Assembly: GCA_022113835.1 (NCBI GenBank)
Contig: JAILWY010000006.1
Location: forward strand, 10,152,501 to 10,216,500
Length of the DNA: 64,000 nucleotides
Direction: 5' to 3'
Source of the DNA: Atopsyche davidsoni
Lineage: Eukaryota > Arthropoda > Insecta > Trichoptera > Hydrobiosidae
Made by a program: the position numbers and the translations under genes. Shown here in pieces: positions 44,315 to 55,519 of this stretch; the stretch's first letter is position 1; every line of letters starts with the position of its first letter. The notes below the pieces were generated by a model. The model searched no databases and had not been told where the DNA came from. It worked only from the letters and a program-made list of their open reading frames with translations.

Positions 44315-45000
44315 AGGACGACACTTTTAATACAATATTATTTGCAGAAAAAAATGGTTTGGCCCATGTGTGATTTCTCCATACAAAGTCTTTCCAAATA
44401 GGGTGCCACCATATGTCGTGAAGCGCCGCTTTAAGATTTGGTGTAACTTGTATATAATATATAAATAGCAGTGGCGTGCGATGTGAGCAAGCAGTTTAAC
44501 ATCATTAAAATATCAGTATATTTCAATTTTGATAATAAGTTTCATGAACCGCACTTTATATCTTTAACAATGTATAAACGTTATCTTCTCCTTGTTGTTA
44601 TCCACCCTTGCATAAAAAAATTGCGAAAACGTTTTGAGAAAGTAAATTTGCGAAACATATTTTCAGCACCTCTTGTACTGGAATATCGACCGGTAGTAAA
44701 AAAAGTCAGCATCATATGATAAATGTGTTTAGCTTGATTACATGACATGGGAAATATACCTTCATTACACGAATATTACCTAATAAGTGAGAGCTAATTA
44801 GAAGTATCAAATTAATACTGAGTTGAGAATACACGAATATGTTTACAATATATCCAAGTATATTTACTTTCTTTTTGCAATATGAACAGTGTAAAAAAAA
44901 TATTAATTGAATTTTCTGCTCTATCAATTAATGTCGTAATTATTTTTTTTCTATTTCAATAAAAAAAATCAGTCATTAAATTAATATTTTTCCTACTACT
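44315..45000. other. AT-rich intergenic DNA
   Basis: No supported feature. Confidence 0.5.
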
Positions 45001-45002
45001 GA

Positions 45003-45097
45003 CGATGGTAAAAGGTACAACCGAATCAGTAAGATAAACATGTTCAGTAAGATGGTCACCAACTCTTGTTGAGGAGAGGCACGTAGAGAAGAATAAA
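45003..45097 (+). mobile_element. Dispersed repeat family D, short copy
   Basis: It keeps only the right end, ATGGTCACCAACTCTTG...GAGAGGCACGTAGAGAAGAA. Confidence 0.45.
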
Positions 45098-45314
45098 TCT
45101 TTAAAATAAATATTTTCTAGTCCTGATGCTTTACACTGAAATAAATATTTTATATCTAAACGCAAAATAATTATATTATCTGCCAACTTCGAAAAATCTA
45201 TCAAATGTGTGTACACTTTTAGGATAACACGATTATCTATAATAAATACACTTCAGAAACTTAACATTATGCAATATTTAGGAAATCACACATAAAATCA
45301 TAGATTTTTTTAAT

Positions 45315-45347
45315 GCAGGTAGGATTTAAACCTGCATACCTTGATTA
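45315..45347 (-). repeat. Isolated B-box-like T arm
   Basis: The minus strand contains GCAGGTTTAAATCCTACCTGC, a tRNA T-arm-like B box without a convincing A box. Confidence 0.25.
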
Positions 45348-45779
45348 TCGCGATAATATATTTTTTCTAGCAACTATCATTGGCATGCGTTAAAGGCGTG
45401 CAATGCACTGACATGTAATTATCTGTTGATATTTTTGTGTCATATGAAAGTACAATTCATTCAAATTTAACCTTTAGTGTATCGCGTGTCTGTACCGCAC
45501 GCCATCGCCCGGTACATTCAATTGAATACGAGGTCGGTTCAACTTCCTATCTATTCTAGCTGACATAATTATTCTCACACTCTTTTAATACGTTTATCAA
45601 TACTAATTTTAAAATCTAAAGTGATAATAAAAGATACACATGTAAAGATAAATATTTATTGATTTAGGGATCTAATGTGTGCTACTTTTAAGTAAAGTAT
45701 ATTTATAAAATTGTTTTGTATAGTTAATCTACAGGTATCGAAGTTTAATAAATATATTTATTGCTTTTTTAAGTGAGAG

Positions 45780-45793
45780 AGGGGGGGGGGGGG
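45780..45793 (+). repeat. Poly-G run
   Basis: Thirteen consecutive G after GAGAGA, unusual in this AT-rich sequence. Confidence 0.8.
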
Positions 45794-46027
45794 TTAATTC
45801 AGAATTAGAAAAAAAAGTAATTAAAAAATATCGTATAAAACAGATAAATAATAAAACGTTTTTAGTACTTGTTATGCGTTCGTGAAATTTTTAAATTCCC
45901 AATCGTATGAGCTGTCAACAAATCAATCAGCTGAAAATTCCTGAAAGGCATCTCCATTAGTTTTGGCATTTCATGAAATCTCGTATTTCAGCATCCGACG
46001 CCAGTGCAGTGCCAAAGGGTGGTTTTT

Positions 46028-46216
46028 TTAATTACGTTCAACCAAAATATCCCACAAACCTCGCCAACTGCTTGTTTTAACTTGTCTCCCCCCGAGTGTC
46101 ATTAGACGGCCAGCCACTGCTTTCAATGATTTTGTATTATTGTCTATGTCTATGTTTTTATTGTATATTCCGCAATTTGGTCGCCAGTCGGCAACAAAGT
46201 GACGGCCAGGGAGCAC
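46028..46216 (-). CDS. Weak coding candidate, 62 codons
   Basis: The minus-strand frame reads FVADWRPNCGIYNKNIDI, then LMTLGGRQVKTSSWRGLW, then DILVERN-stop. The mix is protein-like and there is more open sequence in another frame downstream (FGTALASDAEIRDFMKCQN). This suggests a frameshifted transposon ORF or an old gene fragment. No domain is recognised. Confidence 0.2.
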   Translation of the reverse strand: MLPGRHFVADWRPNCGIYNKNIDIDNNTKSLKAVAGRLMTLGGRQVKTSSWRGLWDILVERN

Positions 46217-46424
46217 GTGTTTGAGTCATTTATCTGAACCTTCGCATCGAACATAGCAGTCCTCTGTAAGGACTTGAAGAGTCAGTATTTCATACTCCCC
46301 CAAATAGAGTAACAATTAATAAAAATATTTACAAGAAACGAAAAGTGTTTAAGTACTGTATTGTTTATGTTACTATTTAGTGTTAATATAAAAAATTAGT
46401 ATTAAACATGAAAAAATGGTTTGT

Positions 46425-46488
46425 TGGCTCGGTGGTTAGACCATGAACTTTTCATGGAGAGATCCCAGGTTCGATTTTTGGGCTGACG
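46425..46488 (+). repeat. tRNA-like SINE head (Lys-type anticodon arm)
   Basis: GGCTCGGTGGTTAGA (A box region), a perfect CCATG/CATGG arm with loop AACTTTT (CTT triplet), then GAGAGATCCC and the B box AGGTTCGATTT. The acceptor strands do not pair, so it is tRNA-derived and not a functional tRNA. Confidence 0.45.
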
Positions 46489-46790
46489 GGTGAGACGTGG
46501 TGTTTTAGTTTTTTCTAATACGATTTCTATTGAAATTGCATGTATAAATATAAACATTATTTAAAATAAAATAAATAATAAACTAACATATCGTTTTTAT
46601 GTTTTCTTTGATAAAATAAGAAATGCATTTTTTATATACTTGAGCTATCGTAAAAATATGTCAAAAATATTTTTGAGAATTTATTTCATGCATGTTTTTG
46701 TTATAAATAGTGGGTAGACAAAACAAAATACGAAATGCCGTTGATGACTGAAAATTCGAAAAAGTTTTCGACTCCTAGTCTAGCGTTGAG

Positions 46791-47033
46791 ATGCGACAGG
46801 AACTGCATGCAATGAACAACAGTTTCACTTACATGGCGCACATGATATCTGCATCGGCTGGTCTGATGCAGGAGGAGACTATCGATTTCAGAACGGCGCC
46901 AACGGACCAACTTACTCGCGCTGCACTGAATAACCAAAAATACCAGCCGAGAAGTCAAACCTTTCGAGCGATTATAAAAATAATGTATTTGGATGTTTTT
47001 TTTAATTTATTATCACTCGGAAGTAACAGTTGA
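46791..47033 (+). CDS. Weak coding candidate, up to 80 codons
   Basis: The frame reads MRQELHAMNNSFTYMAHM, then ISASAGLMQEETIDFRT, and is protein-like up to about 46975, then turns AT-rich. The minus strand is also open. No domain and no splice signal decide between them. Confidence 0.2.
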   Translation: MRQELHAMNNSFTYMAHMISASAGLMQEETIDFRTAPTDQLTRAALNNQKYQPRSQTFRAIIKIMYLDVFFNLLSLGSNS

Positions 47034-47104
47034 ATGTTTCACAGTGATTGATTGTTTTTAGCGAGTTTGTGTCACGTTTGTGGTCACGTATTATTTCAGG
47101 AGTG

Positions 47105-47290
47105 ATTTGACAGTTGGGCTCGCGCCTCGTGGTGCTCGGGGCACGGTGGTCGGGGCCTCGCGGCGGACGCGCGACCGGTCAGAGCGACACGGCGCGACTG
47201 GCGGCCCTCGCGCCCCGCGCCCCTCCCCCTCGCCCCGCGCCCATCGCCCCTCCCTCCGCGCCCCGCGCCCCGCGCTCCCGACCCATTTTA
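47105..47290. other. GC-rich, CpG-dense island
   Basis: About 185 bases of very high GC with repeated CGCCCCGCGCC phrases sit abruptly in AT-rich DNA. An acceptor-like TTATTTCAG precedes it (about 47099). Both strands are open in several frames, as expected of C-rich sequence, so coding cannot be inferred. It could be a promoter or first-exon island or a GC-rich repeat. Confidence 0.35.
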
Positions 47291-47319
47291 TCATTTCATT
47301 TTGCAACAATATTCTTTGA

Positions 47320-47717
47320 TCTATCTATAATAATAATATCCATTACGTGTATGTATGTATGTTTCATTTTTTTAATTTTTTGGTTCTCTATAGAATATCT
47401 TAAAAGATACAACGCTGATTTTTTGATGAATTTCAAGACGATGGGATAATATTTTCATTCATAAACTAATTGAATAAAACTATAAAATATGCTTTAGCGA
47501 GTTTCAATGTGTACGAATTATAGGATTCCGTTGTTCACCGCGAGAATTTCAAATTTGGAATTTTTCAAATAAAGAACAGTCAGTGAAAGTGATGCGTTGT
47601 TTTTCGAATTTTCAAAAGCAGCGTCTTCTTCAAATCCGAGTACCCAGCCAAACATATGTTCAAACATTACTGCATCGCTCATTCAATTCGTCATTCTGTG
47701 ACGGGCTACATTTTTAG
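47320..47717 (+). mobile_element. Non-autonomous Helitron-like element, copy 2
   Basis: It starts TCTATCTATAATAATAAT after an A and ends with CGTCATTCTGTGACGGGCTA and TTTTTAG before T. It shares both ends and the GAATATCTTAAAAGATACAA block with 36335-36570 and has about 160 extra internal bases. The terminal hairpin keeps CGTCA/TGACG with a changed loop. Confidence 0.55.
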
Positions 47718-47746
47718 TGAAATAATAAAAATGATTTTTTTATATA

Positions 47747-48130
47747 CAGTAATACCCCGCTTTACGCGACCCCGTTATGCGCGGTTTCACATTAACGCGA
47801 ATTTCAAATTTCGCGTTTAAATGCCTCGCAGTACGCGAATTTCTTACTTAAAGAATTTGTATGAATATAATATATTCATTGACTTCTCTTAACAATTAAA
47901 ATCAGCGTTGGGTGTTATGAACGTATTTTACAAAAACATAAAACAAACTCTACCCAAAAGACAATAGATGTATTTTTCAGTAAAAATAATATGTAATACT
48001 GCATAAAGTGTTCTTAGAAGTAAAGTGATTGATTCAAATGATTCGTATTTTTTTGTATTAATTTTTGACCATGTATGTATGTTTAATCGTAAACCTCGAT
48101 ATACGCGAATTTCACCTAACACGATATTTT
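47747..48130 (+). mobile_element. Possible pogo/Tigger-like element
   Basis: After TA, the sequence CAGTAATACCCCGCTTTACG with internal CGCGAATTTC repeats (three to four times, to about 48110) resembles pogo-type ends. The right end is not clear, so the boundary is approximate. Confidence 0.35.
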
Positions 48131-48134
48131 CTTG

Positions 48135-51100
48135 CCAACCTAAAATGAAGAGGCTCCATCGCAAGTTGTGTCGCTGCGTGTATAGAGGCCATAAAATGAT
48201 ATTCTTTAATTATTTGATAAGAAGAATTCAAGGTCAATAAAAGTATAAAATAAAAAAAATGCAAGATTTTCTTTCAAGGCTATGTTTACAATACAGTGTT
48301 GTGGGGCTTACAAGATGTGGCTTAAGTGGTAGCTTACTCTATTTTTGTTACTATAAAATATGTCTTAAAACCATTCTTGCTTGAGTTGGTTGCAAACCAA
48401 TAAAATTACAAAATTGTTGAATTACTATCAATAAAACACGTCTGATTACGTGTCTTTACACGATAACTATTTACTGTATATTAATATACAGTGTTTAATA
48501 GGTTAATCTTATAATGAGTATAAGTAGTTGACTTGTCTAAATTAATTAAGTATCCAGTCCCTTTATCCGTGGGTTTATGTAACACACGAAGTATTGATTG
48601 TATGTGTGACAAGCCTTATATAAATTATACAGAATTTACAAGGTTTCCTCCGCGAAAATTTAAATATTCAATTTCCTGCAGCGATAAATCCAAAACATTA
48701 TGTGCAAATAATCCTTAATTAATAAATACTAGCCATTTCATAGAATTTTGAAACTTAAACAATTTATAAAGCTAGCATTAAGATTGAGTTTTATAAAAAC
48801 TATCATCAGCATATATAAAATTGTTTATTTTGTAATGAAAGTGATTCGTGGACAGTTCAATATAAAAGAAAAAAATTAGGTTTTTTTCCTCATTTATCAT
48901 TAATATATCTCAAAAACTGCAGTGTAACGTCTCCGGCATTTACCTTGTTTTATTTTGGGTTGTGTGAATAGGGATCATTTATTTAAATACTGAAAGATGT
49001 TATGACCTGAGATATTCATATTGTTTCAAATAACTTTTAATCTTAGTAATAATTTATATTTTAAGATATATCTAGTGAATAGCAAATTAAAATATTTTTG
49101 ATAATAATACAATCTTTAACCATGGACATAATCGATTCGCAACGATAACCGAGTATTGATCAGGTTAGGCATGGAGCATTAAGCACGCATTTTTATTATT
49201 TCTATGACGATTGTTACTAGTATTAAAAAAAAATATTATTTGCTGTCAAAAAAAAATTTAAACATTTAAAACAAAAAATATATTTCTCGCAAATAAAAAT
49301 TTCACATTTTATTTAACTCGTAAAAACCGTAGTTTCATGTACCTCATTAATTTTAACAATGGATTTTAAAACTTATATTATTTACAAACATAAATTTCTT
49401 TTATAAACAAAATCCAATTTTTTTAATAAATATTTTTGTAATCTTTGTTTGTTTCTGATATAAAAATTACATTAAATAAATAAAAAGATATGCTTTATTG
49501 AATGTTTGATTGATATTTATATTTCTGTTTATAAATTATTTATTGACTTGCTTCAACCTTCATAACTCAGTAGTATTAGTATTAATAGTAGTAGTAGTAT
49601 TAATCATGCCATGAAGACTTATTGAACCTAAAATTAGCACCCCGAATGACATAATCAAATCTATACAATAAATAATATGTGAAGAAAATAATATGCATTT
49701 CCATAATATTATGAAAGCAATTAATATTTAATGATGTTTACATAAAAATCAAAATATAAATACTACCTATAAAAAAATTCCCATTAGACTAAAATTGAAA
49801 TTTATTAATTATACAAAACTTTTAATATAATCAGAATGACTACTTAATTATAAATCGCAACACTAATGGCTGTTATTATATTTATTTTTGTCATTTACAT
49901 TTCCAATAATCATTAAATATAAATTAGAATTCACATCTGAAATTACAACTTAATTTCAATCAAAAAAAGTCAATATATAGTTATAAGTTCACTCCGATTC
50001 ACTTGCATGGTCGAGTTTCATTCTAATCTGTCGAGACTCCATTATATTCGCAGCCATAAAAAAGATAACTGTTGCAATAAAAATATAATAACCAATAAAG
50101 ATTACGGATTCTTTGACCACATTACGTCATAAAAAAATAATTTGATCTGAATTTACTCTGTAACTAACACGATAACAAAAAAACTTGGGCGCTTGTTGTG
50201 TGTGCTATTCCGGGATCATATAAATAAAGCACTCGAGCATTTTGATAGGTAAAAATCTGGCCAATCTACAGATTGTACAAATCATTTTTTTTTATTTGCA
50301 GGAGGCTGTAGGGTCGTACATCATATTCAGGTGGTCCATACATCAGGAATCACAAATCACACAAAGAGATATGACTCCCCCCAGCTGAGGGGTGGCTTGA
50401 CGGACTGCCCCCGCGCTTCAGCAGCCCCGCCCTTACAGTACACAAGGGCAGCCAGGCAAAAAACTAATTATAAAAATAGGCTTAATTTAATAAAATTAAT
50501 CTGTGGAGTTTGTAGGTCGAATTCTGATAACGCATTGTTTCAAAATTCTAGTTACCAAATCAAAAATTACTGTTGTAAATATTTACATATTTGAAAAAAA
50601 AAGTCAGGTAATCCTAAAATCGCTCGTATATAAATAAAATAAAATATAATTACATGCGATTGGTTTAACCTAAAATAAGAATACAACTGTTATTTATTAT
50701 CAGTTTTTCATAAAGACGAAAAAATATTGGTCAGTGTTTATTATTCCAAGCTTTGTGATGATTTTTTGGCCGTGAAATTCGTTTTTGCAATAATTCCCAG
50801 CTCGTGCAGACAAGGCTATCACTTTAGGAGACCACGAATAAAGGACATTGGTTTCAATAAAAACTACAACGATTTTGGCAGTCTTTGTCATTGGATGATT
50901 TAGTTTCTTGGGTGCTTAGCTGCTGGACCATCTTCAGTGAGTTTGAATTATTGTATATTACATACAGTGGTTTTTCAACGTATATTGAAATTTAATTTTA
51001 ATTGAATCCCTGCAGATGGTCTCAGCTCGAGATAGAAGAGATAAAGTTTACAAGCGGTCTAAAGATTTTGTTATTGAATCGAAAGGCGTATGATGCATGC
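48135..51100. other. Long AT-rich intergenic stretch
   Basis: No supported gene. A GC-richer piece at 50300-50455 follows an acceptor-like TTATTTGCAG (50302) and could be a non-coding or short coding exon. An AGT-rich microsatellite lies at about 49569-49602. Confidence 0.4.
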
Positions 51101-51104
51101 TTAC

Positions 51105-51226
51105 CGGGCTCATGGGGGGCGCAGGGGGGACCATGGGGTCCCCGGAGAGGAAAATCGCGACGCGGAGAGGCGCCCGAGCGGGTAATAAAACAGGGAAAAA
51201 CGCGCTCACCTTCTGAGAAATGCGCC
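51105..51226 (-). CDS. Candidate exon, Pro-rich, minus strand
   Basis: A GC-rich block is bounded on the minus strand by an acceptor-like CATTTCTCAG (about 51218) and a strong donor CCG|GTAAGC (about 51105). More than one frame is open. One contains two ATGs and reads GDPMVPPAPPMSP up to the donor; another reads PLRGPHGPPCAPHEPG. Identity is not known. Confidence 0.25.
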
Positions 51227-51363
51227 GCCACCGTCTACTTTAATAATTCCTTTTTATGAAGCTCAGGGAACTCCAACCTTGCGGGACTAAACATCTACCA
51301 AGACTTATTCTATTATACAATATATTTTCATTATAAATAAAATTATATTATTTCATGTATTCC

Positions 51364-51668
51364 TCCCCGCTCTCCCCATTATGTACCCTGTGCGTGTGTA
51401 AAGGATCGGCAATGGAGTAGTGGACTTGGAATGATTGTAGAGGGATGTGCTCTGGAAGTACGTCTGTAAGTACAGATCTAAACGCCAGAACTTTGTAAGA
51501 ATAGGATTTATAATAATGCTATTGGGCAGCAGCAATACGCAGACTTTTCCTTCCAATATAAAACTGCGCTGTAGAAGAACCATGAACACTGACTCAGCAT
51601 GAGTATATGCTCAGAAAAATGATCGCCAACCTCCTCTGAAGAGAAGCACTTGTTGTAGAAGATGTATA
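51364..51668 (+). mobile_element. Dispersed repeat family D, long copy
   Basis: It aligns with 18068-18416 over most of its length and ends in the same GTCGCCAACCTCCT...AGAGAAGCACTTG segment. Confidence 0.55.
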
Positions 51669-51669
51669 A

Positions 51670-52380
51670 TTGAATAAATCTCCTTGGCATGGCATAGTAA
51701 AATACAAAACAATATATTCTTTATTATAAATATATTTATTGATTAAAAGAAAGAAATATATTTTTTAGTGAAAAATTTTATATGTAAGATTTATAAATAT
51801 ATAATGAGGTATTTCTTTGGTGAGTATTTTTGGGCTTAATGATAAAAAATAATACTTCTCTCTTTAAAAATACATCTTCATATTGTTCACGGAATTTAGC
51901 TTGAATGGATGCCACGTTCCTTTTGCGAAACACCCATTGCTCGATTGCTTCGGTCTCTTTGCAATGCTGGCTTTGAGCCAGCGACCGCACTGAAATATGT
52001 AGTTCCTCCCCCGCTTCTCCTCAAGATAAATAGAGCTTATTGAGTCCCGCCACAGTTACATCTGCGCTTTTCTGGGCCAATTTGGAGATGAATTGAAAAC
52101 ATTACGACATAACCGACGATCGAACGGTAACTGGCCAATGCCGTTCTCTTTTACGTTGTCAACTATAAAAGAACTCATAATATAAGATGACGCTATCGGT
52201 TAGTTGTGTATAGGCTGCATAAAACTGCTTACAGAAACTGTCAATTAAACGTTGATTAACCAATGCGTTCTCATATTTAGGGTGGTTTTTATTTTATTGC
52301 CTTACTAATACAAAAAAGGATGGTACTGGTCAACTTTACCTTTAATCATACTTTTAAAAAGTATAACATATTAAAACCTA
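51670..52380. other. Intergenic DNA
   Basis: A piece near 52185-52275 resembles the ends of the element at 44001. Confidence 0.4.
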
Positions 52381-52387
52381 AATAAAA

Positions 52388-52564
52388 ATGAATACGAAAA
52401 GTTCCAAGGTGAAAGTGTGGGGTAAACATCTCGATGCCTCTATCTACCATGTCGAGATACAAAGGTTAAGCACCCAAGATTATGAAGTGAAACCTAACAC
52501 AAGCCGCACACCATCCACCTTGTACGTTATCGTAGAGCCTCGGTGTACCTACCCCCACATCTAA
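52388..52564 (+). CDS. Possible small ORF, 58 residues
   Basis: ATG at 52388 in the context AAAAATGA begins a 58-codon frame to TAA 52562-52564. It reads MNTKSSKVKVWGKHLDAS, IYHVEIQRLSTQDYEVKP, NTSRTPSTLYVIVEPRC, TYPHI. The composition is balanced and unlike random AT-rich translation. There is no signal peptide or known domain. It sits about 120 bases left of the mariner copy and is not part of it. It could be a fragment of an older gene. Confidence 0.3.
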   Translation: MNTKSSKVKVWGKHLDASIYHVEIQRLSTQDYEVKPNTSRTPSTLYVIVEPRCTYPHI

Positions 52565-52682
52565 TGTGAGGTTCATAATTAGAAACCTTCGCAAGGTTCA
52601 GTAGCCGGTGCACATAAGTAGTTGCCGACCATGGGATGCTTAATTCAGATTCAAGCAAAACAGTAAGCTGTTTATTATTATA

Positions 52683-53243
52683 CAGGGTGTCCAAAAAGGG
52701 TATCGGGTGAATGTGAATAGTGACCGTTATTGCGATATGCTGCGAAAATTTTTGGGCCCAGAGTTGCAGGAATTTTAAGGTTTCAACTCAAGAACGTGGT
52801 TCCAACAACACTTGTCATATATCCAATCAATCAATTGAAGCTGTTAACGAATTATTCCCTAATAAGATCACTTCACGTAGAGGTAACATCAACTGGCCTC
52901 CCAGAAGCCCCGACCTTAGCCCTCATGACTATTTCGTATGGCGATACCTTAAATGTAGGGTTTATGAGAATAATCCAACGAACCTAACGAAATTGAAACA
53001 AAACATCAGGTCAGAAATGGCAGCAATATCAATGGCTATGTATCAACGTGTTGTCAGCAATCTTCGTTCCAGATTAGAAGAGTTCCAGCAGCGTAACGGT
53101 CACCATTTGGATAACATCATCTTTTTGAAATAATTTTTCATTTTGTATTCTTATAATCAACAATTAAAAAAAAAATACTTGATTACTATTAGTTTTTGTT
53201 TTACTGAGCTAACAAATACCCGATGCTCTCTTTGGACACCCTG
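52683..53243 (+). mobile_element. Tc1/mariner-type deletion derivative
   Basis: The ends CAGGGTGTCCAAA...ATCGGGT are inverted (left 52683, right ending 53243) and flanked by TA target duplications (52681-52682 and 53244-53245). The interior keeps only the C-terminal third of a transposase. Confidence 0.85.
52720..53133 (+). pseudogene. Tc1/mariner superfamily transposase, C-terminal remnant
   Basis: The frame ends at TAA 53131-53133. It contains NINWPPRSPDLSPHDYF, the region of the third catalytic acidic residue, then VWRYLKCRVYENNP, LTKLKQNIRSEMAAI, RVVSNLRSRLEEFQQ and GHHLDNIIF. This is the standard tail of insect DDE/D transposases of this superfamily. The upstream part is lost. Where family members have an Asp before the CH motif, this copy has SNNTCH, so the second catalytic Asp appears missing. 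The DNA-binding domain is absent. It is non-functional, but its intact ends could be moved by a related transposase. Confidence 0.8.
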
Positions 53244-53249
53244 TAAAAT

Positions 53250-54750
53250 CAACAGAAAGAAAATCATGAAAAAAATATTTTCTACAAGTAAAAGCAAATG
53301 GCGAAATCTTTGAATATTTATTACTACTTGTTAACTTTTCTATTACACTTTTACAGCAGTGTTCATTTAAGATTGGATGTTTACTATCTTTTTCGTTGAA
53401 ACCTCCTAATCTCATATAATGTTATAGTATGGTTATTGAGAGCGTGAAAATAAAGAAGTTTTAATAAATTTATATTTTGCTATACAGTTTTAGTTATTTT
53501 TACTGTATTTTTTTTAAAACGCACGTACTTGAGAGTCACTGGTGTAAGTATGTACATAAAAAGACCGTGTATATTATATAGTTTGTTATGTAAATAGAGA
53601 CATAGTATTGTTGTCTCTGTTTATTTTGTCACGTAGTCTGACTCGTGGAGCACAAACATTAACTCCCATTGTTCTGACTTGGCCTGGGTTACTTTTCGTT
53701 GGATCATATTTCAATATACATTTTTAAGATTAATACTTTACATGTGGCATGCAATTGATTATAAATAGTTTTAAAATATTGAAATTAAGTAAATTCTGCA
53801 AAAGTTATAGCATAATTTTGTTCACACGCTTGTTTTCATCTACAAAATAGAATTTATCAGATAGTAAAAAATACTACGATGCTGGTTAGAGGAAATGACA
53901 TAACGGTCAAACGATGATGTCGGTATATTTGATATAAAAAATTTGCATTTCTAAGCATGCAATGATTGCTCTTGGCAATGATTTTAACTGGTCTCACATA
54001 CTTGAGTGTCAGTTCAATATTTATCGATTTGTGAAAGCAATTTTAAATTTTCTCTATCACATCTCAATTTAGTGACATATGTTAGCACTCAATGTGTCAA
54101 ACGTGACAAGTCACGCATAACTAATGATTCAGAATAACGTCAATAGCCGCTAACCAATAAAACATTATTACTTATTAAATTTTAAAAATGTAGTAAAATA
54201 TACCCACGACAATGTCAATTTAAGTAGCGACATTTTTAAAGTGTAGCTTGTTAATAAATGCCTAATACCTAAAATACTTCAGTTTAAAAGCATTGTACCC
54301 TAGATAGGCAAGTATTTAAATGTTAAAAAAATAATATTTGGTCCCATGTTTTATTTTTTTAATCTCAATAAATAAACAGTTATAGAATGTTAAATAGATA
54401 TGAAAACAACATTTTATAATATGTTTTATCCTCCTCATCATTCATAGCATAAAATATTATTCGTAGATAAAATTGTTGAAAATAAATTTGTTAATTATTT
54501 TTTTATTAATATGGTTTAAATAACTATAGTATTAAATGAATATTATAGAATATTTGTCGTCGCGCATGCAAAAAATCTCCCTTTAATATTATTTTTAAGC
54601 GTTGTATATACATTAAAAAAATTCAAAAACAAATATTCTTAATTAAGGGAGCTGCTGTTAAATAATTTAAAAAGAATAACATTGTTGTAAATTAAAAAAA
54701 TATTAAATAGTTACTATTGAGAGTACTTGGTGGAATTCCATTATAATACT
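53250..54750. other. AT-rich intergenic DNA
   Basis: No feature recognised. Confidence 0.5.
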
Positions 54751-54751
54751 A

Positions 54752-54957
54752 TAAATAAAATACTTAAGAGATTTTTCTATTTGTTAATTTTTTTATTGGT
54801 GACCGGTTTCGCTAACCTTACACGTTGTCATTATCAAACTGAGTCATTGGAATTATGTAACACAGTTTGATAATGCCTATGTGGAAGGTTTTCAAAACCG
54901 GTCACCAATAAAAAAAATTAACACATGGAAAAATCACTCATTATTTTAAGTATTCAG
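54752..54957. mobile_element. Family B palindromic repeat
   Basis: The inverted arms share ATTGGTGACCGGTTTCGC and the GATTTTTCCATGTGTTAA type outer part. Left arm 54752-54842, right arm 54862-54957. Each arm has GATAATG...GCGAAACCGGTC or a variant (TTCAAAACCGGTC on the right). The design parallels the family A palindromes. Confidence 0.6.
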
Positions 54958-54989
54958 AAAACTCTGTTTATGTTGGTTGTAAAAAAAAA

Positions 54990-55160
54990 GTACTGAGTGT
55001 GAGTTATGTCTTGCCCGGAGACGTCGCACCAGATTCCGCTGGCAGCCCTCAAGGCCGAGCTGCAGATGCGGAGCGAGGCGATCTGCTGCAGAGAAGCTGC
55101 GCCACAAGTGCAGCCTGAACTTGTTTTGGACTAGTTTTAGTTCCGAGACAATCCAATCCA
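54990..55160. other. GC-richer open block
   Basis: On the plus strand an ATG frame of 42 codons (MSCPETSHQIPLAALKAELQ, 55006-55134) is open. On the minus strand 73 codons are open. Neither is recognised. Confidence 0.25.
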
Positions 55161-55475
55161 ATGCCAATGACTTAACGCTGCAGAAACATCTACTAAACTA
55201 CTTTAATATACACTGTGTGAAAACTCCATCTTCAAGGCGAAAATATTATTAATCTTTAAAATATTTAACAATTAAATCTTTTGCTTAATTGCACGATTAG
55301 TGCAGTAAAAGGATGCCTGTATAGATTGTATCGATTGTTTACTTTTATGCTTGTAATTCGAGGGTTCGTTTTTTCGTGATTACAGTAGCGATAAAATAAC
55401 GTGCTTCCAGAAAAACTTTCATATTAAAAAAGTGGAAAATTTTTCAGAGTCGGTGATACACGTAATTATTCCTTT

Positions 55476-55517
55476 ATGGAGCATAAGAAAGCCCAAGTGG
55501 CCTTTTGGGCGGTGCGG
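55476..55517 (+). CDS. Candidate first coding exon
   Basis: ATG at 55476 begins MEHKKAQVAFWAVR, which runs directly into a perfect donor CGG|GTAAGT (55517/55518) in phase 0. A second ATG-to-donor pair (ATGAGCTTTCCGCTTG|GTAAGT, 55624-55639) follows nearby. No downstream exon was identified, so this is only a signal-based candidate. Confidence 0.25.
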
Positions 55518-55519
55518 GT

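Noticed and set aside
47080..47449. Several Arg/Pro/Ala-rich frames over the GC island
   Set aside because: Both strands are open because C/G-rich DNA has few stops. Composition is that of a repeat and no start or splice pattern decides.
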